A DNA stretch of 63,076 nucleotides, from NCBI GenBank assembly GCA_036429605.1, contig JAVFKD010000011.1, positions 1-63,076 of the forward strand, in the 5' to 3' direction. The notes beneath the pieces are model-generated. The model made no database searches, was not told where the DNA came from, and saw only the letters and a program-made list of their open reading frames with translations. This document shows, one piece after another, positions 1 to 10,955 of the stretch; the first letter of the stretch is position 1, and each line of letters begins with the position of its first letter. The translations under genes and the position numbers were made by a program. This stretch comes from Cladobotryum mycophilum. Taxonomy: Eukaryota; Ascomycota; Sordariomycetes; Hypocreales; Hypocreaceae.

Positions 1-115
1 CTAAACCCTAAACCCTAAACCCTAAACCCTAACCCTAAACCCTAACCCTAAACCCTAAACCCTAACCCTAACCCTAACCCTAAACCCTAAACCCTAACCC
101 TACTAACCCTAACCT
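1..115. repeat. Telomere, mixed CCCTAA and CCCTAAA units
   Basis: The window opens with an uninterrupted C-rich telomeric tract, so the 5' end of the + strand is a chromosome end. The units alternate between CCCTAA (the usual fungal TTAGGG) and CCCTAAA (the plant-type TTTAGGG), roughly half each, and break down near 100-115 (a CCCTACTAA variant). There is no homogeneous outer block, so the array here may be the proximal part of a longer telomere. Confidence 0.97.
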
Positions 116-208
116 GCCCTGTCGCTTCGCTCCCCCTCACCGGGGGCCTAACTCTGCGCTTCGCGCGCTCTCCACTGGGGGACGGGGGTAAACCCCCCTT
201 GTGTAAAA

Positions 209-628
209 ACGCTCCGCGGGACACGGGCTGCCGCTTACGGGTTCGGGGGGTAAACCCCCCTTTGTACTGACACCCGGGCCTGACTGTTAAACCCTTAAAC
301 CGTCACCCTGACCCTGACCCTGACCTTTACTCTTTTAAACCCTTTCTATTACACTTAAACAAACAACCACTTGTTTTTCTTTTCTTAAACCTTTACTCTC
401 TTACACAACTCTTTTAAACTTACTTAAAAACTCTTCGCGGGACACGCGCTACTGCTCACGGGTTTGGGCCGTTACTTACTTTTTTTAACCCTTTTTTTTA
501 TCCCTTAAACTTTACTTTGTCTTTTGTGCTCTTTTTACTACGTGCTGTTAAACTCTTTTGCTTTTTGTACTAACACCCGTTTGTTTTTTAAAAACCCTTC
601 GCGGGACACGCCCTACCGCTTACGCCTT
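209..628 (+). repeat. Three dispersed copies of a CGCGGGACACG element
   Basis: Three related copies of about 30-38 bp begin near 209, 432 and 597. Each starts with a C/T-rich lead, then CGCGGGACACG, then a CTACCGCTTACGGG-like end, with a few substitutions between copies. They are spaced about 220 and 165 bp apart in otherwise low-complexity sequence, so they look like conserved cores of a decayed subtelomeric unit. Confidence 0.75.
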
Positions 629-1003
629 TACACTTTAACTTAACCCTGTTGTTTTCTGTTTTTTACTACCCTTTAAACTGTTTTACTACACTAACACTAC
701 ACCGCCTTGTCTTTTCCACCCTTTTTACTTTTACTTTCTTTTACTCTTTACTAACACACACTGTTGTTTACGCCTTTGCCTGCTGTTGAACTTGCCTTTA
801 AACCCTTGTTTTACCCCTCACTGCTTACTGTTTTTTGTCTGTTACTTTCTTTAACCTTACTTTCTTACACTTTTGCTTTTTACTTACTTCTTTTTTACAC
901 TCTTTTACACTCCCGCTACTGCTTACCCTTACTGTTACGCGTTTGTGCTTTGTGTTTTGGCCTTTGGCCCTTGCCATTTTAACTTTTGCTTTTTGTTTTT
1001 TGC

Positions 1004-1031
1004 TTTGGGGTTTGGGGTTTGGGGTTTGGGG
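1004..1031 (+). repeat. TTTGGGG x4, G-quadruplex-capable tract
   Basis: Four perfect TTTGGGG units lie in tandem, followed by degenerate TTTCGAG and TTTGGCG units. Four runs of four G separated by three T satisfy the standard G-quadruplex pattern. The G-rich strand is opposite in orientation to the telomere, whose G-rich strand is the minus strand, and the unit differs from both telomeric units. Confidence 0.85.
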
Positions 1032-1674
1032 TTTCGAGTTTGGCGTTAAAATTTTATTATATTAATACACTCTCTTATATTTTATTACATACATAAACCA
1101 ACATTATTATTTATTCTAAAAACTTTATACTCTATAAATCCCTTTTATTACCTATTTCTTTTCTTATTTTTATCTTTTACTTTAAATCACAACTTCTTAA
1201 CTTATTTATTTATTTATTATTCTTTGTTTTTTATTCTTATCTTTATATTTAATCCTTTATTTTACTTATTAACCCTCTTTTATTCTTTCTTATTTATATT
1301 ACTCTTAACCCTCTCATTTATAAACCCTCGCTTTATTCTTATCCGAATCAATTTCCTATCCTTACTTTTTCATTCCTATCTAAATAAACCCATTCCCTAA
1401 TATACCTTAACCTTTATAACTTTATATTACTTTTTATAATATCTTTTCTTTTTCTTTATTTATTATTATTACTTACTTACTTATTACTATTTTTTTTTGC
1501 CCTGTTTTTATTTATTTTATATGCTCTTTTTATTATATATGCTCTCTGCTTTATTACCCTATATCCCTATCCGTTACTTTACTAACTTATATTCCTTACT
1601 TTTACTATCTCCTACCCTATTGTTATTATTACTAAAACCCTTATATGACTATTACTAAAACCCTATTCTTTAAC

Positions 1675-2960
1675 TAATTTATATAACCTGTAAAATACCC
1701 TACACAACCGGCTACTTTCCATCCCTCCCTATTTTACTCTCTCTCCCATCCACCCCTATATCTCCTCTAACCTATTATTACTGTCAATCATAACTCTATC
1801 TGAACCCGCCATCTCTAACATCACATACCCCGTTGCCTCCCCGTAAAACCCGTATATCCTCCCGTATACCTCGCTTAATACTCCCTTATACTAATACCCC
1901 TTGCCCTTTACCCTCCTGAACCGGCTCCTGTCCTTGTCTACCGCCTCCCAACCCGTACATATTACCTACGGTAAACCGCACCTGTAACACCCCGAATACA
2001 CCCCGAACCGCCCTTTCTTAAACATCTCCTCCTCCACCTCCGACACGTTGCCACGTACTACTGCCCACATCGACCCCCTTGTCCGGGCACAAATCTATCT
2101 TGTGGTCCGCCTCCGACGCCCCCCCCAACTTGCACACCACGCAACACCCTGCCCACCTTTCCAACTGCCTCTCGAACTCCTCCCCCTCTGCCCCCTCTGA
2201 CGTAATCTCGTAACTTACGCGGCATTCCCGCGTGAACCACCAATCGTATGTCCGGCATGTCTACCCCCATCCCCAATGCGTTCGTCGCCACCATTAACGT
2301 CCCGTCCCTGATCCACGCCCTTAACCTTCGTTGCTTGCCCTTTGTTGTGTTGATCTTGTTGTAATACGCCTCGCAACCCAACGTCTTCGCTAACCCCTTG
2401 ACCCGATCCACCGATCCGCCGTATACAATCACCCTGCCCTCCTCATGCCGGTTTAACCACTCCCGCACCATTCGGCAAACCCTCTTATCCTCTTCCTCCT
2501 CTTGCTCGTCCCACCCCGCCTTCACTATCTCTACCCTGTACTCGATGTTCTGCCTTGTCGTTCGCCATCGGAACATCTTCACCCTCGTTACTGCCGACTC
2601 CGGCGTCACGAACATAATTGATGCCGCTCGGTTGCTCCCTTGGCTCTGCCAAATGTGTGCCTCGATCTTGCTTTTCTCGCATCGCTCGTGTAAATCCCCC
2701 TGTAACGATACTAACGGTACAATCATAATTGTTGTCCTGTCCGGCGAACAAAACGCCGGTAATATAAACAATAAACTCTTCCTCCCTCCCGTCCCTGTGA
2801 TCTATATGATCGGCCTCTCTATGTGTATGACCGCCTGTATTACCTTTTCCTGCTGCCCCTTGAACTGGGAACCCTTTTTAATAACGACTGGTATAACACT
2901 AATAATATACCCGCGATTTTGATCACGGCTGAATAAATCTGTGTATAATCCAATGCTTTT
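1675..2960 (-). pseudogene. Telomere-linked RecQ-like helicase, rearranged fragment (copy A)
   Basis: This is a second copy of the helicase gene at 4775-9529, reduced to about 1.3 kb by three internal deletions. It keeps the motif I region in part, the VTPESAV segment, the C-terminal RecA-like half with TNALGMGVD and VHAGMPRKLRDY, and the Cys-rich tail. It has lost 228 bp covering the DECH and TAT motifs, about 440 bp of the linker after the conserved motif VI, and everything between the equivalents of about 6645 and 8290. A 237-residue frame (2058-2771) remains open because the first deletion is a multiple of three. Without the DECH box it cannot be an active helicase. Base composition is close to the intact copy, with only mild C-to-T decay. 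Confidence 0.85.
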
Positions 2961-4774
2961 TACGCCCCTTCCCTTTATTCTTTTTATTTTTACTTTCCTT
3001 ACCCTATAACTGCCCTTTTTTACCACCTTTTACCCTTTTATCTTTTTCGTCAACTTCCCTTCCTTAATATACTGCTACTTACCCTATAACTCCTTTCTTT
3101 ACTTCCCTTCTACCTTTCTATTCTTTTACCCTCTTTTACATCCTAACTTATACTCTTTCCCTTTGCTAAACACCTTTCTTCTACTACTGTGTTTTTAACT
3201 ATAATTTACTTTTTTTTTTACTATTTTTTACTCTTTACTCCCTTTACATTTACTCTTTAACTGGCCGGCCTTAACGACTTCCTTTTAACGGTTTCTTAAT
3301 GGTCTCCTAACGGGCTATTTAACGGCTTCTCCTTACGTCTACCCTCTTTTCAACGTGCTCCTTTGCCCCGCCTTAACGCGCTGCCCCTAACCTAAACCTC
3401 TCATAATGGGCTCTCTAACCCAACCGCTTTACCTTTCCTACCGCCTTCACGGCTTGTTCTTGCTTCCTGTCCCTTAACTAACCTTTCTTTTTACGGGCTT
3501 TACTATATTATCTTTGTCTTATATACCGAACGGCTTTGTTCTTATAACGAACTTCTGCTGGGCTATTCCTTACGGCTACTTGTAAATGGCCTGTCTTCTC
3601 CAACTGTTCTACCCTTCTTGCTTATTTAACGACTTCTTCTTTTTAACCGGTTGTTTTGAACGGTTTTGCTAACGTCGGGTTGTTCCTGGCGGACGGGCTG
3701 TGCTTTACGGGCTCCCTTGAACTGCTTAAACTGCTCGAACTACTTTACCCTTTCGACGGCCTTTTTATGTTCTTACTGGTCTTTATCCTAACGACTGTCT
3801 CTATACCTTCTGTTCTACGACGGGGTCTCTCTGACGGGGTACCCTTAACCGCCTGTCCTTTACGGCTCGCCTTCGACTGCGTCTTCTGACGGTCTCTTTG
3901 ACCGGCTGTCCAACGGCTTCTCCTGTTTAACGGACTCCTCGCACACTGTTTCATCTCGGCCGGCTTTCGCTTTTCTTACTGCTTCAACGGCTCCTTCTTA
4001 TTGACTGTTCCTTGCCGGCTTTGCCTTAACTGTTCGTCTTGGACGGGCTCACCTTCTGCTGCTGACGGGCTATTCTCAACCGTCTCTTCCTCTCGACGGG
4101 TTGCTCCACTTACTCCTCCCCTGCTCCTAACGGTCGTACTTACGGGCTCTTACCTTGTAACTGTTTCCCGCTTTTGACGGTATTTTTACCTCCTCTCTCT
4201 TAAACTTAACTTACTCTCCCCCTCTCACACTCTTATACACACTCCTTTCTCTCTTCCTTTTCCCCTAATAACTTACTCTTTTCTTTTCCTCTTATATATA
4301 CTCTCTCTCCTCTCTTTATACAATTACATTACCTTAAACTCTTTCTTCTTTTCCTTAAACTTCTCTTACTCTATCGTTGCGCCTCCTCTTACTGGGGCTT
4401 TTTTCCTGGATTTGTTTTTCTTTCCTTATATTATTACCTTATTATTGTCTTTTATATACTTTTTATTTTAACTATTTTTTTAATTTATATTCTTATTTTC
4501 TTTTAACATCTGGCTTATTATTCACTTTCTCTTTTTACTCTATTTTTATTTTATATTACTTTTATTTTATTTTTTATCTATTTTTTTCTTTACCCCGCTA
4601 TATTTACCCTACTACCCTACCATTTCACTATGTTTTATTCTTACCCTATAATACCTTTTTTATTTTTTTATTTTATTTATTCTATTCCTATTTACTACTT
4701 ACTTTTTAATTCCACTACCTATTATTTCTTTTAATATACTTTTTTTTACCTTTCCCCTAATAATCTTTCTTTAC
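2961..4774. other. Pyrimidine-rich subtelomeric DNA
   Basis: No gene is supported. The stretch is C/T-biased on the + strand throughout, becoming very T-rich at 4190-4770. Its middle part contains the ACGG-type degenerate satellite listed separately. Confidence 0.7.
3255..4180 (+). repeat. Degenerate ACGG satellite
   Basis: Short words of the form AACGGCTT, GACGGGCT, TACGGGCT and AACGACTT recur every 10-25 bases for about 900 bp, separated by pyrimidine spacers. The spacing is irregular, so this is not a simple tandem repeat but a diffuse, motif-rich field. The minus-strand word is AGCCCGT or AAGCCGTT. Its limits are sharp: the motif is rare before 3250 and after 4180. Confidence 0.65.
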
Positions 4775-7700
4775 CTATTCTACTAATTTACATAACCTGT
4801 GAAATACCCTGCATAACCGGTTACTTTCCATCCCTCCCCATTTTATCTTTCCCCCTAACCATGTAAACATCTCCTCTAACCCACTACCACTATCAATCAC
4901 AACACCATCCAAACCCGCCATCTCTAACATTATATACCCCGTTGCCTCTCCGTAAAACCCACATATCCCCCCGTATACCTCGCTCAATACCCCCGGGTAC
5001 TGGCACTCCTTGCCCTTTACCCTCCTGAACCGGGACCCGTCCTCGTCTACCGCCTCCCAAACCACGCATATCGCCTGTGGTAACCCGCACCCGTAACATG
5101 CCGAATACTCCCTGAACCGCCGTTTCCTAAACATCTCCTCTTCCACCTCTTCCACATTGCCCCGTACCTTTGCCCACATCGAACCCCCTTATCCGGGCAC
5201 AAATCCATCTTATGGTCCACTTCCAATGCCCCCCCAACTTGCATACCACGCAACACCCTGCCCACCTTTCCAACTGCCTCTCAAACTCCTCGCCCTCTGC
5301 CCCCTCCAACATCTTTACCCTTTCCGCCTCCCACCCATCGTACCGCGCCTCTCGCCTAACCCTCTCGAACCTCTCCCGGATCTCCTTCGTACTCTCTCCC
5401 TTCTCCTTGCTCTCTTCGCCCTCCATTATCGCTATTTCCTCCTCTGCTTCCACGTCCCAACGCCTTTGAGCGCACACATCACACACTTCCTCGCCCTCTT
5501 CGCACCCCAATCTCTCCAACCAACCGTCCATCACCTTATCTAAAATCACTCTTCGGCACCATTTACCTGATACATACTCCTTGACCACCTCTTCCCATAT
5601 CTCCTTTTCTTTTTCCTTCTTCCCCTTCTCTCTCCCTTTTCCCTTTGGTCCACTCCCCTTATCCCCCTCTTGACTCATCATCCCGCAAACCACCACTGCC
5701 TCGCTCTTCGTCCCGTCCCGCCCCCTCGCCCGCTCTCCTGTACGTAATCTCGCAACTTACGCGGCATTCCCGCGTGAACCACCAATCGTATGTCTGGGAT
5801 GTCTACCCCCATCCCCAATGCGTTCGTCGCCACCATCAATGTCCCGCCCCGGATCCACGCCCTTAACCTCCGTTGCTTGCCCTCCGTTGTGTCTATCTTG
5901 TTGTAATACGCCTCGCAACCCAACGCCGACGCCAACCCCTTGACTCGCTCCACCGATCCGCCGTACACAATCGCCCTGCCCCCCTCGTGCCGGTTCAACC
6001 ACTCCCGCACTATTCGGCAAACCCTCTTGTCTTCCTCCTTCTCCTGCTCGTCCCACCCTGCCTTGATAATCTCCACCCTGTACTCGATGTTCTGCCTTGT
6101 CGTTCGCGATCGAAACATCTTCACCCTTGTCGCTGATAACACCGCCACCTTGAAAAACTCCTCCTCGTCACCCGGCGCCAATGTTGCTGTTAAAAACACC
6201 TTCTGTACCCCCCAATCTCGCAACGTTTCCCCCAACTGCCGTAACTGCGGCCTGAACTTGTCGCCTCCGTCCAATAAAATATGACACTCATCCACCACTA
6301 CCCGGTCTAATGCCTGCCGCGCCTGTAATCGGTTGACGAAATCCCGGAACCCCTTTGTCACCGCCGACTCCGGCGTCACGAACACAATCGATGCCGCTCG
6401 GTTGCTCTGCTGGCTTTGCCAAATGTGCGCCTCGATCTTGCTCTTGTCGCATCGCTCGTGTAAATCCCCCCGTAATGATACTAACGGCACAATCACGATC
6501 GTCGTCCCGTCCGGCGAACAAAACGCCGGCAACATAAACGACAAACTCTTTCCCCCTCCCGTCCCCGTGATCTGTATGATCGGGCTCTCCCCCTGTATAA
6601 TCGCCCGGATCACCTTTTCCTGCTGCCCCCTGAACTCGGAACCCTCCCCCATCATCATCCGCAACTGGCCCCGCACGTCCACTCGCTGCAATCGCGCGAA
6701 TCGCCGGAACCGTGCCTCCTCTCGCGGCCCGTCAAACACATCGCGCCGTCGCTTGCCCGTCGCCCCTCCCCCTGGACCGCCCCAATCGCCCTCCCCGAAC
6801 CCTAAAAATCGGTGCCACAACCGGCTGACCATCTGGAACTTGTCTCGTTCCTTCTGCGTCCCCGAATCCCCTTGCTCCAATAACCGCGCGTAAATCATCC
6901 CCGCCACGTGTGTCCCGTGCCCGGCTTGTAAATCCCACGGGTTATCCCCAATCTCATCCCCGTCCTCCTCGTCTTCGCCCCCTCTCCCCTTTGCCCCCAT
7001 GACTGGTTCAAATACCGGTTGGCGATCGCAATCGCAATGTGACGCCATGCGCTGATGTTCAACCTCTTCCCTAACAATCGCTCGCTCGCCCGCTGCATGA
7101 TGCGTCTCACCCGGTCCGATGTCCATTTGCGCTCCTTGACCCAATCTGTAAACCCCTTGGTCCGCGCCATTTCTTCTTGCGCCAACCTTTCCTCTCTCCT
7201 CTCTTCATCTTCCTCCTCAATTGGCCCCGCCGCCTCCTCCTCCCCGCTTCTCGCCCCCTGTGCCCTCTCTGCCCTCTCTTTCGCTCGCTCCCCCTGTCTA
7301 CCTCGCTCTCCTCTTCGCCTCGGCTTACAATCTCGTCTGCCCACAAAAACGGGCTGCACTTGTCCCCTTGTTTCATCACCCCCTGCACCTGCTGCCAAAA
7401 CGGTAACACCAACCACAAATACCATACCAACAACTCCCCCACCTCCCGTGGCAAATACCGGTGGATTACCTTGGCTTGCCCTGTGCTACGGAAATTCTTG
7501 TAGTACGACGTGACGAAACACATCATCCGGCTGTGCGCCATGATGTTGCGGATCCCCCGTTGACCGTGTTCACCATCCTCAATCCCAAAATCTCCGTCGA
7601 TCGCGCCGGCTGCCCTGCCACCATGTGCATCAACACGAATAACCGCTCCCGGAACTGCTCCAACACCTGCCCGTACTTTCGGACCGCCTCTGCTTTATAT

Positions 7701-9529
7701 GGGTTCGCCTCGCTGCCCCCGTTGAAAATCCACTCCCTTTCCCTGCTGCTCGACCCCGCGATCCGCTTGATGATCCAATCCTTGCCCTTCCCCAACCATT
7801 CGTTGCGGTCGTCCTGCAAAAACGAATAACCTACCTTCTGCTCGCTGTGGCTGTCTTCTAAATTACCCCATTCGATCACCGGCAATAATCCTAAACCTAC
7901 CTTGTCCACAATCGTTAACTCGGCTAATAACCCCCGCGCCTCGTCTTTCAACGTGTGCAACATGTCGGATAAATCACCCATCCCAAATCGAATCCGCCGG
8001 TGTATAACTCGATCGCCGTCCCAATCAATGGTACCGTCCGCCACCGTGTTATATCGGATATACATCCCGTACGTTCGCATTTCCATGATCCAATCCATTG
8101 GCGTTGGCTCCGCATCGCGCCTGTGCGTTGTTTGTGTCATGAATCTCTGCACCTTGGTCCGTACGATGCGAAAAACGCCCCTGGCCTCCTCTCGCGCTTC
8201 GTCCTCGTCCATGCCCAAATCCCTCATCATCTTGGCCACCTCGTCCTCCCTCTCCAAATACGACTGGTACAATACTAACATGCGTGCAATCTTAATAACG
8301 GCCGAATAAATCGGCGTGTAATCCAACGGGCTCATCCACCCTTTATCCTCTTGGATCCCTAACACGGCCAAACCGCTGATGATTGCGTTATCGTAATGGT
8401 CCTGCTTCATTTGGTGATTTAATAACTTGACCACCATGTCCAAACATAACCGGTCTACCTTTTCATCCTCTACCAACCCTTCTATCAAACCCTCGCTTAA
8501 TAACTGTATATTCTTCTCGATCGTCTCTTCGAAATCATCCCATGCATCTCCCTGCCGCGGTGTAAACTTATACGGTGGGCGCTTGTTATCGTCCCACTGC
8601 TGCGTTCGCTGTATGACGCATAATAACTTCCTGTACACCTCCTTGTATCGTACCCACGTATCGTCCTCTAACCGGTTATCGAACGGTCTGGCTGGCTTGA
8701 CCTTGATCTCTTTGCGCTGGACCTCGAACAACGCTGGTGCCCCGACCTTGGACGACACCGCCGTTGCTCGTGCCTGATCCATCACTCGCTCCAAACTCTC
8801 CCATAACTTCTGCAACACGGCTTCGTGCTCCTGAATCGGGCCTGTTGCTTCCTGTAACTCGATCGGGTCTAACCTTTGCAAATGGGCTGCCCACCCGACC
8901 CGATCCAACCATGCGTTCGGCTCCATCTTTTCGTTGCCCACGCGGATTGCCTCTTTGGTGCTTGCTTCGAATCGCTCGGCCTGTTCCTGGTGGATTCGCG
9001 TGATCCTCTCCATGGTGCTTTCGCCCGTCGCCGGCTGTCCGTTGGCTTCCCCATCATCCCGCCCAACCTCGAACCATCCGCTGGCCGCGCGCGTTTGGAA
9101 AAACCGCTGGCAACGAACGCCTGTTATCCACGGTACTTCCCGCGCCTGCTTGGCCCTTTTCACGACATTGCCGCCCTTGGACCATTCATTAACCCAATTG
9201 TGTGCCTTGCGGCAATGCTCCTGTATCCGTCGCACCTGGCGATAAACCCGCCCACACTCTACGCATCTTAATCCGTCGTCCTTGGGCTGTTGAATAAACG
9301 GGATCGGTTCGACTATTGGTGGCGGGTACTCGAAATCCTTCAATTGGGCCTGATCCTGAATAATATCTTGGATGTCACCTACTGCTTGCGTAATTTGTTT
9401 CCTCTCATAACAATCAATCATGGGGTGGTGTTTCTTTATATGGGCTGCCACTTCCTTAGCTACGCATGCAAAACCACATGGCTTGCAAATAATAATGCGA
9501 TATTCTGATAAATAAACAAATGGCTCCAT
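4775..9529 (-). CDS. Telomere-linked RecQ-type DNA helicase with N-terminal DUF3505-like zinc region (six -1 frameshifts)
   Basis: This is the most complete of three telomere-linked helicase copies and is transcribed toward the telomere. About 1586 residues are expected once six frameshifts are allowed for. The N-terminus has two zinc-finger-like segments (ICKPCGFAC..HIKKHH near residue 15 and RCVECGRVY..HCRKAH near 110), as in DUF3505 proteins. The helicase half shows motif I TGTGGGKS, motif II DECH, motif III TATL, IVYGGS, and TNALGMGVDIPDIRLVVHAG, then a motif VI start QESGRG. A Cys-rich RecQ-like zinc region (CRR..C..CDVC) and a further Cys-rich tail follow. The ATG at 9529 precedes the first zinc motif. 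Frames break at C runs near 7554-7558, 7290-7294, 6978-6998, 5721-5725, 5229-5235 and 5184-5188, always by one missing base. In three of these places the RIPped copy downstream keeps the extra base, and copy A keeps it at another. Family members are thought to act at chromosome ends. Confidence 0.85.
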
Positions 9530-10225
9530 GATAAATGTTCCGTAATTCGCTTTAATGAACTTTACTCATATATCTATAATTAAAAACCCGGGCTTTCTTT
9601 CATTATATGTTTTCTACCCCTTGGCTTATTTGCTTTTTTAAACAATTGGCGTAAAACGTTTGCCCTGGCAACGGATGCGCTTGGTTGATTATGACCCGCC
9701 CCACCTTTAACGACCTCTATGTGACTTACCGACTGCTTAATTGAATTGGCACTTTGCTTTGCTACGCACTCAATTGACTGCACACTCAATGGCTACACAC
9801 AATGGCTACATACTCAATGGCTACACTTGGTTCTTGGCCAATTGGAACGGGCCCACTTTTAACGACCTGTGTGCGGCTTACTGGCTGACTTACTGGTTGA
9901 TTAAATTGGCCTTATGCGTTTTAATGCAATGTTATAGTTCTGTCGCCGCATTCTTATAGTAAATAATTATATTAATAACTGATTACATACATAAAAAAAC
10001 ATACAGTAACTAAGTTCATTACGATCTGAATAAGTATAATATTTATTCGTATGAGAATGAACCAATGATCTAGTAATTGTAATAGATCGAATCGATTCTA
10101 TTCGAGCTATTGTGTACGCTCGAGTCGATTCTATTTAAGCTGTCGAACCTGCTCGAGTCGATCTCGTTCGAGCTGATTGTGATTGGTTACTTTGCCCGAA
10201 GCTTTGCCGTGGTTGTGGTCCAATC
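9530..10225. other. Upstream region of the helicase gene
   Basis: This is the 5' flank of the helicase, running away from the telomere. It contains short imperfect repeats around 9770-9850 built on ACTCAATGGCTACAC, a single copy of the 22-bp unit TTCTGTCGCCGCATTCTTATAG near 9938, and a segment (about 10000-10225) rich in CTCGAGTCGAT words. The same segment recurs in decayed form at 15125, 15785, 23370/25300 and, inverted, near 21880 and 26240. No gene is seen; the small open frames here are repeat-derived. Confidence 0.7.
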
Positions 10226-10955
10226 AGTAGCTTGCATAACTGTCACTAAAGGTGGGTCTGTTTTCCATGAAAGCTTATCATGTCACTTTGTATATACGCT
10301 GATTAATTACACGCTTAATCCAATTGATCTTAATACAATTTACGCAATAATTTAAATGATTTATTTCTACGCTTAAATAAATATATAAAAAATATCTAGC
10401 TTCGATTATCAATTGATCTAATACTTATTTATCTATGCACCTGAACCTTATATATTTTATCGATGGCTATTGTCTACGACCTCTTACCACTGCTTTTCAA
10501 CGACTTCTTACCCCTGCATATTCTAGCGCCAAATTTTTTAATATGGGCACTTCAACGACTTGCTTCCAGTGTCCGTCGCCGCATTCTTATAGTAGCTTGC
10601 ATAACTGTCACTAAAGGTGGGTCTGTTTTCCATGAAAGCTTATCATGTCACTTTGTATATACGCTGATTAATTACACGCTTAATCCAATTGATCTTAATA
10701 CAATTTACGCAATAATTTAAATGATTTATTTCTACGCTTAAATAAATATATAAAAAATATCTAGCTTCGATTATCAATTGATCTAATACTTATTTATCTA
10801 TGCACCTGAACCTTATATATTTTATCGATGGCTATTGTCTACGACCTCTTACCACTGCTTTTCAACGACTTCTTACCCCTGCATATTCTAGCGCCAAATT
10901 TTTTAATATGGGCACTTCAACGACTTGCTTCCAGTGTCCGTCGCCGCATTCTTAT
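10226..10955 (+). repeat. 365-bp perfect tandem duplication
   Basis: Two copies, 10226-10590 and 10591-10955, appear identical on reading, including the ends AGTAGCTTGC and CGCCGCATTCTTAT. An 81-residue open frame inside is duplicated with it and is not taken as a gene. RIP-degraded relatives of the same unit lie at about 15350-15715 and 16005-16370. The intact pair shows no C-to-T decay. Confidence 0.95.

Larger units (their letters stand above)
116..1674. other. Telomere-adjacent pyrimidine-rich DNA, no gene
   Basis: No credible gene is present. The + strand is overwhelmingly C and T, and the open frames here encode only Leu/Phe/Ser/Pro-rich strings forced by that composition. The first 300 bases also hold GC-rich blocks with G6 and C6 runs around TAAA. 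The stretch from about 1050 onward becomes T/A-rich with remaining pyrimidine bias. Confidence 0.8.

Noticed and set aside
764..1065. 72- and 76-codon frames near the telomere
   Set aside because: Leu/Phe-rich strings produced by pyrimidine-rich DNA; no start context or features.
3656..3954. Frames of 77 and 69 codons inside the ACGG satellite
   Set aside because: Opposed overlapping frames in repeated low-complexity DNA.
5157..9271. Plus-strand frames opposite the helicase gene (for example 5157-5543, 6333-6893, 8876-9271)
   Set aside because: They are complements of the minus-strand helicase, forced open by its codon bias; the minus strand carries the named motifs.
10110..10720. Two frames with identical C-termini
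   Set aside because: They are the 365-bp duplication read twice, not a gene family.
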